A stretch of 64,000 nt of DNA from Candidula unifasciata (lineage: Eukaryota; Mollusca; Gastropoda; Stylommatophora; Geomitridae). The position numbers and the translations under genes were made by a program. Shown here piece after piece: positions 24,780 through 38,700 of the stretch. The stretch covers positions 332,501 through 396,500 of the forward strand of contig CAJHNH020006601.1 of the NCBI GenBank assembly GCA_905116865.2. The letters are read 5' to 3'. How positions within the stretch are numbered: the stretch's first letter is position 1; each line of letters starts with the position of its first letter. The notes beneath the pieces are model-generated. The model made no database searches, had not been told where the DNA came from, and worked only from the letters and a program-made list of their open reading frames with translations.

Positions 24780-25335
24780 CAGCCATGCCAGCGTGGACAG
24801 TGGGTAGACCAGTGTTGCCACTTTTTTTGGACAGAAAACATCCAAAATGGAGTAAAAAAATATCTAAAAACATCTATATTTGCATGCACGGAAAATATCT
24901 AGAAAAAACATCTGAATGGAAAGAGTCACAAATTACATAGCAATTGAAATGACTTACCCTATAGAATCATGTCCTCATCTTCACTAAAGCCTGCCTTACA
25001 ATAGGATAAATTTAGCTTGGATGATGAAGTTGAAGCTTCAGATCCAAAATGACTCTGGTATGCTTTAGCTGTTCCAGTTTTTAATTTTGTGTGTGTGTGT
25101 GTGTCAAAATAGCATTTAAGAGGTCAAATTTCATCCCGTTTCTTAGGTTAGATTTGATAAATCTACTCCAAATGAAAAATATCTAGAAAAACATCTACAA
25201 TCTAAACGTCAAAAATGCCATATGAATGCAAGGGAAAACATCTAAATCTGGATGTAAAACATCCAAAGTGGCAACACAGGGGTAGACACTCATCTGCTGG
25301 CCAGAAAGTCTTGGGTTCAACATCGTACCAAACAG
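24780..25335 (+). mobile_element. tRNA-derived SINE head split by the MITE at 24810-25280
   Basis: Removing the MITE and one 8-bp duplicate joins 'gcgtggacagtgggtagac' to 'actcatctgctggccagaaa' and 'cttgggttcaacatc'. That restores an A-box and B-box at tRNA spacing. The body to the right is diverged. Confidence 0.65.
24810..25280. mobile_element. hAT-type non-autonomous DNA transposon (MITE), 471 bp
   Basis: The terminal inverted repeats are 'cagtgttgccacttt' on the left and, read inward from the right, 'ctgtgttgccacttt' (14 of 15 match). Perfect 8-bp target duplications GGGTAGAC lie at 24802-24809 and 25281-25288. An 8-bp duplication and a CAGTGTTGCC-like end are hallmarks of the hAT superfamily. 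The interior has no transposase frame. It is full of subterminal 'acatct(a/g)' and 'acatccaaa' motifs on both sides, the kind of repeated sites hAT transposases bind. Its mobility would depend on a transposase encoded elsewhere. Confidence 0.92.
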
Positions 25336-26129
25336 ATTTGTTTAGACATTTTTAAAAAATGTACTCTCTGGTTAAGAGCTTCAAACTAGTATAAGGCAAT
25401 GTTTTGGGAAGTCAGTAGAACTGGTCCAATGTTGACCATATACAAGGCAGCTTTAAATAAAAACTTGAAAGTGTGCTAACAATTACAATAACTATGATGT
25501 CGTTGTCTTGTAACCTGTCAACACTGTTGTCAAGGGTGTCAAGAGTGTTAAGCATGTGACACCACGGTGCAGACGACAAAGTGATGTCCTAATGACAGTT
25601 TAAGAATGGCCGCCCAACTTCAGACATTCACTAAAGAGCAGCAGCGTTCTGTTATCCTTTACCAAAAAAAAAAATCACTGAAGGGGTGAAATCTATAAAA
25701 AGGCATATATGAATGAAGGTCCAGATGCCGGTCTGTACTCATTTGCACCACTGTGTCATGGGCTTAACATTCTGGACATCCTTAACAACAATACTGATAG
25801 GTTACAAGATGATGACATGGTTAATGTAATCTTTAATCTCATGTTTAAGGTTAAGACCCCTCATATTTTAATAAAGTCTGCTTCCATGGCTAAGTGGTTA
25901 TGAATGCACTTTAATAATTCTGACATACCAGAGTTAAAAGCAGCTGCAGGCAATTTGGTAGCAGATGGCATTGCGCTGATTTAGACAATTATGTGAACAT
26001 CGTATGATTCAGAAAGCAATGGCAAACTACTCAATGTAAACTGCCCAGTACAACCTCAAACAACCAATAAAAACTGGTGTTTGTTTGTGGTGTCATATGA
26101 AGGATAGGCAACCAACTTGTCTATGACTA
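25336..26129. other. Intergenic, mostly unrecognised; partial SINE family B near its right end
   Basis: About 25970-26090 carries 'agaaagcaatggcaaactac' and 'tcaatgtaaactgcc', matching the body of the family B SINEs at 43530-43775. The rest shows nothing recognisable. Confidence 0.55.
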
Positions 26130-26490
26130 AATCTTTGTACAGGTTTTCTTTGTTAAAAAAAAATTATATGATACTTGTGTTACTAAGAAATATTTGTACA
26201 GTTCTTATGTCACTAAGAAATATTTGTAGAGCTGTTGTGTTACTAAGAAATATCTGTACAATTCTAGTGTACCAAGAAGTATCAGTACAGTTCTTTGCCG
26301 CTACTAAGAAATATTTGAATAGTTCTTCACTGACACTTAAAAATATTTGTATAGTTCTTCTCTGTTACTAAGAAATATGTGTTAAGTTCTTCTTTGTTAC
26401 TAACAGATATGTGTATAGTTCTTCTTTGTTACCAAGAATATGTGTATAGTTCTTGTTATTACTAAGAAATATGTGTATTCTCTGCTATAA
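26130..26490. repeat. ~30-bp tandem repeat, ~11 copies
   Basis: Units read 'ttactaagaaatatttgtac' plus 'agttcttct' with indels. The array ends just 3' of the caspase terminal exon. Confidence 0.85.
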
Positions 26491-26604
26491 AGCAACATTT
26501 ATTTGGCTAGTTAATTACAGACTGCACAATGCTGGCATGTTTTTATCGTTCTTCTCAGCTTTTACCTGAGGGACTCTTGATCTCAAACATTGTTGTTGTT
26601 GCTA

Positions 26605-26784
26605 TTATCTCCTGTTGATGGCTGGATTCTGGAGGTTCTGCTGGGGACTGTTCCTGATGACGATTCCAGGGAAAAGGTAAAAGTGAGGAAAGCGAAGGGT
26701 GCTCTTATACTCAGACATCTGTGACATCTGATTCATCTCCTTCAAGCAGGATTCGGACACTTTCCTGGACACTAAATGGTTCAC
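26605..26784 (-). CDS. CASP3/7-like: Caspase exon 7 (C-terminal end of p10)
   Basis: The acceptor is 'atctccccag' ending at 26785. The exon reads VNHLVSRKVSESCLKEMNQM, then KSTLRFPHFYLFPG, and stops at TAA (26605-26607). 'VN..VS' and 'STLR..FYLFP' are the family's closing strands. The last 19 residues (IVIRNSPQQ onward) are an extra tail. Confidence 0.9.
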   Translation of the reverse strand: MNHLVSRKVSESCLKEMNQMSQMSEYKSTLRFPHFYLFPGIVIRNSPQQNLQNPAINRR

Positions 26785-29700
26785 CTGGGGAGATATTATA
26801 CATGGTGTTGTTAGTGTGTAGGATATGGGGGATATACAGAACAGGTCGCATTTCATGGAGGAACAAAAAAAGCCAACCAAATAAAGAAGTTCTGAAGATG
26901 TGGATATAGAGAGGAACAGGTCCTATTTCATGAGGGAAAACACACACAATCAAATACAGAAGTTCTAAAGATGTGGATATACAGAATATGTTACATTTCA
27001 TGGAAATAAAAACAATCAAATAAAGAGGTTTTTAATATGTGGATGTATAGAAGAACAGGTCATATTTCATGGAAACAGAAACAATCAAATACTGATGTTA
27101 CAGAGAAGTAGATATTTAGAAGAGGTCATATTTCATGGAAATAATACAGATGTTCCGAAAAGACTGGAAATGAAAAAAGTTGTTGAAAGAAATAGAAAAA
27201 AAAAAAAGGCTAAGTGAAACATTTTAACCACATTAAAAGGCACAAAACTCATAAAAACCCCAGTAAAGGGAAAAAATGATAAAGTGAGCAAGAGGCAGAC
27301 AGGGATACAAGCGGAAGGATAACATCAAGAGATGGACAAACAGCACTCTGTCAGCCTATAGGAATGTCCAGAGTGCTGTGATGTCGGTTCTTGAATCAAC
27401 TCAACTCGACCTAAGGATAAGACACAGACAATGGTTTCAGCCAACCTTTTTCTCTGTGAAGATGGCATCTGACTGACTGAATGTGTACTAACAAATAATT
27501 TTGTTTTCCCAGTTAATTCTTAGTCTATGCTGTGTGGTGTTGGTAATCATGTATGTTGACAGCCTTCTGTTCCATGTACTGTCAGTCATTTGATAGATGT
27601 TAATCCAGACAGGGTTTCAAGTTACTCAACATCTTCTCTACGTCTCTCTTCAACTCTCTATCCCTTTAACTTTCCCATTGTCACAACATACTTTTTTTTT
27701 CTCTTCTCATGATATGTCCTAAAATGTGGACTGTACTTTTCAGATATGAGAAATCAGTTCCTATTGACCTAGCTGTTTTCTATTAGGTGTTTCTTGAGTT
27801 TCCATAGACAGGAAAAATAAAAATATGACCAATGCCGTTACAGGCATAATAACTCCAGCTGTGCTTACATGTGTTCTTCAGCAGTGGAGGATACACACCA
27901 CAATGTGTTTTCAAAACAGCGCTATTCTCCTTACGCATGGAAACTTACTGTACACTCTGTATTTCTTCTCTTCTTCTGCCTTTCTAACCCCCAATGAAGC
28001 GCAGGCCCTCAACCAACTCATGCCCAGTTGTTCTATCCTTTGCTATCCCTGTCCACCTCATCTTTTTAGCTTGACTCTCTAGCTCCCTTCTCCATGTATT
28101 CTTTGGTCTTCTGTATAGTCTTTTCATTAATGTTCTTTCTTACAGTTCATGTTTTATAGCCATATAGTGTTACGTGCCACATGCATTGTGACTGACATTA
28201 CTTGATGACTAAAATAGAAGAGTTGACAACTCATAAACAGAGTAAACAAAAGTGACAACCTACCCTGTTCAACATGGCACAGACATCTTCATTTTTAGCA
28301 TAGCGCATGAATATCTGAACGATGGCTTCAATATACCAGGATCCACGAGCTCGATTCCGCCAGGCGTAGTAACCTGTGGGAGTCAAAAACAAAAGTATGA
28401 TACCATGAACAAGAGACACCAACGTCTAACAATCAGCAACCAAGAGGCAATGTGGTCAACGTCACGGTGACTGCCTTTACTTCTTCTTCTTCTTCTCTAG
28501 TCCTGTTCTGCCTTTTAGTGCTGGGTTTTGGAGAAGCATCAGGTGTGAACTTTGGTAGATTCTACAAAGATGCTGGTGTTTACGGTCTCGGATATTCCGT
28601 CTATACATCTCTTGCGTGGTCGACCTGTAGGTCTGCTTCCGTTATGTCTAAGTGACAGGGCTCTCTGTGGTACACTATGTGGTGGTAACTTTGACACATG
28701 TCTGAACCATTTGATCTGTTATCTCTTGACATTATTTAGTACAGGTTCTGTCGCAACTTGTTTCCTGATATCGTCATTTCTGATCCCATCTCTTGTAGGC
28801 ACACTTAGGATTCATCGTAAAATTTCCGCTGTTTTGACTGTTCTTCTTCCTTTTGCTGTTAATGTCCACACCAGGTACTGGTAACACAGGTAACTACCTT
28901 TACTTCCCAGAAAATATTGTGGTACCCATTTCAGGCTGGGTTGACGGTGGAGACAGCACTAAAACAAATCTGGCTAGAGAGGGATCTGAACTCATGATCA
29001 ATCAGCAAAGAAGTGATCCTATGCACCATTATAACTGCCTGACTTATCAATATCATGTGCCATTAGAATCAAGGATCAGGTCAGTAGTTCTGTCTCTCCT
29101 TCCCCCCCCCCCCCCCCCATATAGCTTGCTAACCAAGTATTTCATCAATCCTGCCAGTCATTATCAGATTTCTGAGTCGATTCCTTCTCATAACATGACC
29201 AAAAAACACTTCTTCTTCTTCTCTTACCTTACACAATAGCACAATAGGGGATGGGGGATGGGGGGGGGGGGGGGGGGGAAACCAAAAAACGCTGACATCT
29301 TATATTTCTAATCAGTTTATGATTTTCATCTCTGTCTCCAGCAGGACTGCCTCATTTGCTTTTGTGAAATCATGGTAGTTTGCCACTGCTTTTCATCATG
29401 ACAGTGACCATACCAGTCGGGTGACTGTAGCCATTCTAACTATAGTGTGATCCTCTGCCTATCATCGGGATACCTGAAACCCTGGCCAACCACAATCTGT
29501 CGGCTGCTCTCAAGCGCTCAATCTACAACCTGCCTGGTTGCCCACAAATTAAATTGGTTTTAAAGCATTTACTATCTAATCATTTATATAATTAATTTAT
29601 CTGTTATCCACTTTTCCCTTCTCATTCTCTTGCCCTTTATCTCCCAATGGAGCATAGGCCCTCAACCAACTCACGACAAGCCATCCTGTCCTTTGCTATT

Positions 29701-32700
29701 GCATGAAGTTCCCTCTTGTCATAGTTTTACCCGCACTCTCTAGCTCCTTTCTCCACGTGTTTTTGGTGTGCCTTTATTCCTCTGACTCTGATGGTTCCAG
29801 TGCTAAGTGATTCTAATTATATCCTTAAATTCTGTATAAGGGTAAAGTTAATCATACAACAGATAACACTGCTGGGGTATGAAGTGTTGGGTCAGTGTTC
29901 TTCAAACCTTTCTACAGCCTGCAGACCAGCAAGACTGGGAAAACTTTTTGGCTAATCACCTAACAGCTAACTAAATGTAGACGGCAGTTTATTTGTTAAA
30001 TCTGATGTCATAAAATAAAAACTTTTGGCAAATATGACACTTGCTGCTTAGAAAATCGGATATATGTGGGTGTTTCTGATAGACAAAGTGCTGCAACGAC
30101 ACCCATTCAATTCCTATTAGGTTTTTATTACTGACATGGCTGGGTGTCATAGACAGGCAGAGCTGCCATAATACTAATATTAAGTGGCATACCTATATTT
30201 CTGGTGCCAAATTATAGCGTGCAAAGTCTCACTCACTTTGCAGCAATGCAGAACAGGAAAAGCAATTATAGACACAATAAGCGACAGGCTGTCCAGTTCC
30301 TGACTACCTGGCTTTCCCTGATCTGGTACAATTTTCATGAGGCTGGATCCACCCTCAGAGACAGCCTAGTATGAACAAATCCTGCCAACTTTTGGAATTT
30401 CTTCTGTTTGCTCTTAAAAGGAGCAATTAGCATGTTGTGCTGTGATTTACAGCTAGGTTGTGATATCTGTACTTTTCAGGCTACCACATAATCTTTCAGC
30501 GAAGCCTTAATTAATCACCTTTTATAGCAAACTAGTTAAGAGACAAAGATAAAACGATGGTGATTTATTAGGCACATCGTGAGAAGAAAAGAACACAGAA
30601 TCTTCAAACAGGTGCTTAAATGGAGAACAAATGGATTCAGGATATGAGGATATTCAAAAGAAACCCTAAAAAGAAGTCAAGAGAGAGGCCAAAGGTGCCA
30701 GACTGGATTCCATCCATGATATTGATGGGACTGCACAGGATAGAATAGAATGGAGGTTTCATTGTTAGCCCTATGTGGGGCATAATGGTACAATCTGATG
30801 ATGATGTTAAGGGGCAGTAGTTCGATTCTTCACCCCCCATATACACACAAACACACTGGTATTTCTGGGGATCTAACACTTGGACCATCGTCTCAGCAGG
30901 TAACTCTGCTTTTATCACCACTATAATTCTGTTATCAATTACTTCATTCCGTGGTATCCTGTTTAATCCTACAACAGTGTCTATGAAATCTACTACAGTA
31001 CCTATGACTTTCTCAGCAAGCCTTCTTGGTGGGTTCCATAACCCCTTTTGAGGGGGAGGGGAGAGAGCGACAATGTATTATATTCAGACTAAGGACAGGG
31101 CACAACAGACTTGGTCAACCTATGTTCAAACATTTCAGTTTAGGAAACATGGAGATTTGTCCCTGCAGCGTGACACCTGAAAATGCTGAGCATGTACTCC
31201 AACACTGTCAACTGTATGAGACGCAATCTGGCCTGTTCCAACCACAATGAAGACAAGGCTGTATGGTACACGAGAAGACATGGACTTTCATAAAGGCTTA
31301 CGGCCTCCTGATTCAAGTTTTCTGACAAAAGGATCAAAGAAGAAGAAGAAGATATTGTAAAAGACGACAAGTGGTTTGCAGAAATTGGAGGTATTAGCAA
31401 GAAAAGCATAGATATTAGTCTAGCTGCAAATCACAACCCAAAATGCCAACTAGTTTTAAAAGGGCAAATGCAAAAGAAGAGGTAGTTTACCACTCCAACA
31501 CATGCTAATCATTACCGACAATTCGTTAACACTATTCTGCTGACGGCCTTCAGAGTACCAAGTTTTTTTTGGCATTCTTGTACTCTTTTGCTAGTGATGC
31601 ATACATTCTGATTCAATTTCCGTCAAGGTCATTACAGCCTTTGATTTTTGTTGCTGTCTAGCATCTTCTTTGATCTCTATACCTTTTTCTTTGAGTGCCG
31701 ATCAATATATAGTAAAGTCAAGTAAATTAAGTAAAGTAAAGATCCCTTTTTTCGCCTTTAGGTGCATCGGGCATATGGGTTGAGCACCCATATTTTTACA
31801 GACCATTCAGCACAAGGTGGGTAATGTGGTTAGCATTACGCCGGCCATCTTTACTTCCCCAGGACAGCCATCATGGTACCCATTTAAGGCTGGGTCGACC
31901 TGCGGCGCCCCATGCCATGATAAAAATCCACGCAGCCAGCAGTGGGTTTCAATCGAGGTACGTTGGAATAACGAGTCTGACTCACAACGCCTAAGCCACG
32001 GACGTAGCATATACTAACGTAAAGGACTCTTTTACAAGCCTTCGGGTATACTGGGCACATACCTACACTTTACAGACTAATGATGTGGTCAACATCACAT
32101 TGGCTGCCTTAACTTCCCAGGACTTTACCTGGTGCATATTAAAGACTGGGTCAACCTGGAAGTCAAAATCATTTTGTAAGAAAAAAAATCTGCACAGGAA
32201 CGCTTAGCCGCTACACTGCAGCGGCTCCCAGTCAATATGAAGTAAATAGCCTCAATATGATTCCAAAAGACTGACAAAAGAGTTGACATTAAAAAGATGT
32301 GCTAACCAGGGACTAATACTAATACAACCCTGCAGGTACAACAATTTCGTTCATGTTAACCGAATACTGTTCTTCATGTTAACAAGGTTTCACTGCATTG
32401 TTAATTTATTTTATTATATTCCACATGACCCATCCGAAAGACACGATCAGTCACACAATCCTGCTACTCCGAGTGATTACGTGTCAATAAGAGGATTGCT
32501 ATCAAAATAGAACCAATCTCCAGAAAAAACCCTCAGAGAAAACCCATAAACATGGTTAAAAAAAAAAAAGAAGCCAGTGTACTGCACGCAACAGCCAGCT
32601 CTTTGACAAGTAAGCCGCCATGTGACATGCGTCGGAGATACAGCATAACTGAGGCATGACAGGATCTATGTTTATAAAAACTACTTGGTTATGCAATATT

Positions 32701-35700
32701 AACCTTTAGGAGCTCACACCGGAAAATATACGACACAGCTTCAGCAAATCAATCAGGTGCTATCGTCATAATAAATATTGGATGCAATACACCTCCAAAA
32801 TGCCCAGTCTTTCAGTCTTCTTCTTCCTCTTTTCTACGGGGGCCGCATTAGCGAAGTCGATAAGAAGCTCGCTTTCAAATCCAGCTGCGACTCGCTGCAG
32901 CCCACGGTCGGTGTTCAAAACCGGGCGGCTCCCGGGGTTCACCCAGCCTCTAGGAAATGGGAACCAGAGTGATACTCTTGGGTAAATGGAGGAATGTTGC
33001 TGTAGCTACAGAGTTACGTGCGAACGGCGACACAGGCGAACAATTCTTATCAGCCGTCCGTACTGGTGGCAGAGCACTTATGGTTTATAACCGTGTGCAA
33101 TGGCGCTGGTTCACATCCCCCGACTTTACCCATACCTATCTTTTCTCTACTCCTGGAGTGCCTCGTGATGTTAGGGAAGGAAGAGATCTCCGGAATGGAC
33201 CCTTATGTTCACTTTGTGTATAGTATTTTTTCAGTCTTTCAATTTTAGGATCCGCACCACTGGGTGGTGAATTAATACATGACAAGGCAGATGTGGTCAA
33301 GGCCCTTTGGGAACAAGCAATGGAATCAGTAGAGAAAGAAGATTATTATGGCCTGGAGAGAATGGGGCACCTGAGTGTAACCAGAGGGTCTAGCTGGCTG
33401 ACTACACTCAGAGGAAAGACAAGACGGACACATAACCAGATTGTGACAGGTACCATCAGTATTGGAACTCTGTGCTGGCTACTGAAGATGACGGAAATGC
33501 CCCAAATACTGTGACATCAATTCTTGACTCAACTCAACTACACAGTCCGCGGTGACAGCACCAGACATGCAGCCTTAAATCATCATAGTACACCTTTCAG
33601 CAATTTTCGTAATAATAGTTGACTGCAACGGATCTCTAACAAGTCCAGTCTTTCAGTCATCTTTTTCTTATAGTCCATGCCATGTGGTGTTGGTAGTCAT
33701 GTCTCTCCACAATATTCTGTCTCATTTCTTCTTTTTATTTGACTGTTTTTGTTTCCATGTAATTCAATTTTTTTTAAAAACGTTTTCTTTTAAAAAAAAA
33801 AAAATCCGGCTCTTCCCTCTTTGACCAATTAGCTCTGATTTCAATAATGGTATCAAGATCAAGCCGCGCTTTTTCTTCTTCTTGTCACAGGCTGTAAACT
33901 CCAGTGGAAAGTTCTGGTAGTCATCAACTTCTGGCCTAGTCATGTTCTAGAGCCTGAGTTGTGCATTCACATCCCTTTTACAGATCTGGCTAATTATATG
34001 CATCTGCTGCAGGTTCCTTACCTTTCAGGCAGGTGCACTCTGACTTTGAAAGAAATACCTCTTAATCTCTTTGTACGTTATGCTTAATATTGAAAGGAAA
34101 GGGGGAGGGGGGGGGGGGTATGTGGATTTATTCTTTGTTCTCCCAAAATGGGGCCCCAGAACCCACATGGGGAGGATATGATTATTAAAAAGTGGGGAGT
34201 GGGGGGTCCACACTTAGACCCAATGCTGAACAATGAAAACTCAACAAAGACATCAGACCACATCTTACCCATGAGGGTCGGGTAGCATATTAGCATGTCA
34301 GACATGGACGGCAACTGGCTCCCTGACCTGGCAGTGGGCACAGAACCCCCATCTGTTTCATCCAACAGGACACCTCTGTCTAGAGATCCTGTATACAAAG
34401 AGAGAGAGAGAACAACAATGCTTCAGCATTGAACAATGGTAGCCAGAGGGCTTGTTTACAACATTCAGATTACAATTGCTGACAGCAAGATGGGGGGGGG
34501 GGGGGTAGCAGCAAAGTGGTGTTAAACCCCACGCTCTGAAGATCATGGTGATGCTGTTTGTTGCAATTTTATGGAGATCCCTGGAAGCCATTGCCAGAGC
34601 TATGGAGGCTGTGCTCTGTGCGACATTCTTGGCAGGCAGCTAGCTATTCTGCGGCAGAGATTGAGCCACATAGGACAAAACTCGGTGCAATTAGGTCAAT
34701 TCTCTCACCTTTACTTTTTTTTTATACCTCAAGATTTTCATTCATCCATTAATTGTCCTATTGTGCCATTTTATGTCATATAGGGCTTGAGATCTATTTC
34801 TCCATTCCGTTCTGTCCTGTGCAATCACTCTGATATCATGGACAGAATCCAGACCAGCACTCCTGGCTCCTCTCATCAATGTTCGTTTGAGAGTTTCTCT
34901 TGGGCATCCTTGTTTTCTCAATCCCTAAATTTCCCATTTCAGTGTGTGTCTGGTGATTCTTTGTTCGCCTCTCCTCAGAATGTGTCCAATATAGCGATAT
35001 TTTCTTTGTATTTTAACTGCTGCTATCATATATTTATTTTTTTTAACGGTTCTTTTCACGTTTCACGGCCCATCTACACACTCCCTGACCTTTCATTCAT
35101 ACTTTCTCAGACTCTTTTACGTCGGAGGGGTGTCATGTTGTCTTCCCTCCAATGACGTCAGCGCCGATGTCGCCTGTTCTATACTAAACGATGACACAGC
35201 TTTCACCGACACCACAACATGTAGAACTGGTCCAAAACCACCCCCCCCCCCTCTCCCCTTAGTCACACGAAAGACTTTTCGAAGAAAGCAGTACAAAATG
35301 ACCCCCTTTTGACCTGGATCAGACTGAGAAAGTGTGTAGATGGGGCGGGAAAAGTGAACCGGTCCCTTTCTACACACGCCACGGCCTTATATCCCCCTGA
35401 AGAGAGTTTTCACACATGTGGAAACCCACTTGATCAAGAGACAACAGATCATGTAGTTTGGACACGTGTCATAACTTCAACTAGATACTGCACCATAGAG
35501 AGTCCTGTTACTCTGACGTAACGGAGGCAGACCTAGAGGCTGATTAGGCAGCGATGGATGGATGTAATATCAGAGGCCGTTAGTACCAGCTCATACCAAG
35601 GTTCAAACCCGATGCTCAAAACATAACGGTGAAAGACAGAAAAGGACTAGAGAAGAGGAAGAAGATGTCACTGGAGCAGCTCAACTACATTCCACAGTAT

Positions 35701-38700
35701 AGGGTCTTCGAGAATTATTGCCAGGATTTTAAAATGTTATTTTAAAAGAGGTATTTAATGAATATGAACGTGAGGCGCCTTAAAATGTTCAGAAATGTGA
35801 TCTGATATGACTGCGATGCTCAAGAGACCTTAACAAGAGGGTCCATGCAGCAACTACTGTAACTCTGGACACAGTTCAGCAGACGTGGTGGCAGATCCAA
35901 TAACATCTAGACACGGCATATGGGAAGCAGAAAGAATACGACGGAAACGGAGGGGAGGAAGAAAAAAAGGGAAATGAAAAGAAGAGGAAAAAAAGATAAG
36001 TAATAGGCAAGAGAAGAAGAAGCTTCCCTTTTACGGCTAAAACAGTACAGTTAAAGCAACCCTGATGAAAATGAAGAGGAGAATGAGGAGGAAGAAGAAC
36101 CAGAAGAAGAATAAGAAGCAGAAGCAGCAGAAGAAGAAGTTGTACAGCCTTAAAACCCTGCCATTGAAACAACTCTTCGCTGAGGTAAATGGATCGACAG
36201 AAGAAGAAGCTGGTTGTATAGACAGCCTTACTCCTCTTCAACCCCTGCTGTTAAAGCAAATCAATGTCAATCGGAGCTACGTGACGGGCGTGGCCCGATC
36301 CATACGCCCGTGATCGGCTAAGTGGGGTGGCCACCAGCCTGACTGATTCTAACACCAGCCAGCTCGATATTCTCGGCAAGTGGGGTGGGGCGGGCACCAG
36401 GGAGTGGCGTGATTTCCAAGGCGATGGCAGCGTCGATCGTGGCTCGCAAAGACGATTCTATGTGTGTTGTCAATGTTATCGCCTGCCAGCTCGAAAGTCG
36501 TGGGTTCAAATCCGCAGCAAGGCGAATTTTTACTTCTTTATCACCGTCTAAAATGAACCCCAAGTAATGTCCCTGGAAGTAAAGGCGACCGGTGCGATGC
36601 TGACCACAACATCAACCGAGTGCCAGCAGATTTATAACAAAAATGTACGAGTCCAGCATCATATGCCCAATGCAGCACTCCGCGTTAAAAAAAGAGTCCG
36701 AGATAAGCAGTCCTAGATCCGACAGCGGGGCTTGTTTAGGCAAGCACAACATGTCGGGAGGGGGCCCACGCATGTCAGGTGTCCGGTGAGGTGGCTGGTG
36801 CCGCAGGAGATGACAGATTTACAAAGTAGATCAGATAACAGTGGCAGGCGCCCTGGAGCAGCAGCTAGACGTTCGACGACGGATCTGAAGTTCCTGGGTT
36901 CAGGTCCTGACGAAGCCGGGATTTCTATTTTTTTTAAATAACCTTGGCTCCCAGGTCGACCCAGGCTTAAATGGGTACCGGGTAAAGTCCTGGTAAGTAA
37001 AGGCGGCCGGCGCGATGTTGACCACACATAGTGTCAACTAATCTATGAAAGCGTGGAAAAGGGTCCTTTACTTTACTATTAGATACTAGTGATGACGGTT
37101 GGGGGGGGGGGGGTGATGGGTGGTGTCTGCCAACTACTGACGTGGCATCCAAAAATACACGACACATGTGATCCAGTGACGACAAACAAGTTATGGCGTG
37201 AGTTTGTTTGGGTGGAGTATGAGCCGCTTTCTGGGAGGACAGAGTCAATCAATGGAAAAGGGGAGTTAAGAAGATACGCATCAGAGCAGTAGGTGCGGTA
37301 TTACATAGAAGGAAAGTGGAGGAGCAAGAAGAAGAAACAGAGGTAAAAGAGATTTCATAACAACGATATCTGCAGGACTTCTGTGTCGAGGCAGTGAATT
37401 CACATCGCTAGCGACAACGACAGACTCGGGAATTTGGATCGGCATAGCACAAAAGAGACGCACACCAGAGGACGTGTTAATCAACATAAAACTAGTATTA
37501 TTTGCAATCGGACGCTGGGGTTCATACTGAGGGAAGGATATGAGCACATATTGACATGTCTGGAGTGCGATGATGATAACCCAACTAGCTGACTAACAAT
37601 GATAAAGAACAGTAGAAAGGAGGAGAAGGAGCAAGAGGAAAGAAGAAGAAGAAGAAACAACGACAAAATAGATCAGGACACAGTGGTCGTAGCAATAATA
37701 TTAACAAAGGGTTATAATTACCCTACCCCTTCCGAACACCCCCCCCCCTTTTTTTTCCCCCGTCTCCTTCCTGTAAAAAAGATTCGATCAAACACACCCG
37801 AAAATAGCATGAACGATGTGACGCGATCGATAAAACCGGGTGTGCTCCGGCCACAGACGTAACAGGTTGCCGGCACGGCCTTCTCTATTTATTATTTATT
37901 AGCGAAGGCATTGGTTGCCGGCAGGCACTATAATGTCCTTCAAAACTCACGCCGTCACACTTTAACCAATATCTGGAAAACTTCTGTACGGATCATCATG
38001 AATTTGTGCATGTGGCTTGAGATTTCCTATATCTTTATGATTCTTTAATTTACAATTGCGCAGATGCTGCTGTTTTCTTAAAGCGGCGAATTTCTTTGAC
38101 CTTTGTTTGACTAATCTCTGTATTATACAGTAACTGACACATACGTGCAGATTATCGGGAAATCAGTTCACATGTGCAGCGATGTGTGGTGATTGTTTTG
38201 ATAGCCTGTCCCCCACTCAATGAAAAATCCACAACTAACGGGAGAATAGTGCTGCTGATAGTCACATGAGAGTGAAACGCCAATAAAACGCGTGCAATTT
38301 TACATTTTAAGAAGTACCTCTTACTCAAGTTACTGTAAGCATGCTGATTGTTTGCTCTGACGAGAAGGCGGTGGCTCTTAATGGGTGGTACTAATCACGG
38401 AATTCATCCCAACTAGCTCGTGCGCGAGATCTCGTGGCAGTTCCTACAAGCTGCTCTATCTTCTAGTGGTGTTACGAGATCACTCTCTTAACTGTCTATA
38501 CACATCGTGGCGAAAAGTGACTGGCATTCGTTCGACGAGGTCAACACAGTCTCACAGATGCAACTGCGCAGCTTTGCTTTGGCTATTGTCTTTTGTGTGT
38601 TGGGTGTTGTTTCTGGAATGTGTTGTTGTGAATAGCTCAACCACCGCAATCGGCTGTGTACAAGAAAAAAGTACTGCAAGGGGAAGTGCCGAAGGCGCGA

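Noticed and set aside
32830..33120. Host exon or gene in a GC-richer stretch
   Set aside because: No splice-consistent frame and no family resemblance; weak tRNA-like boxes suggest an old SINE instead.
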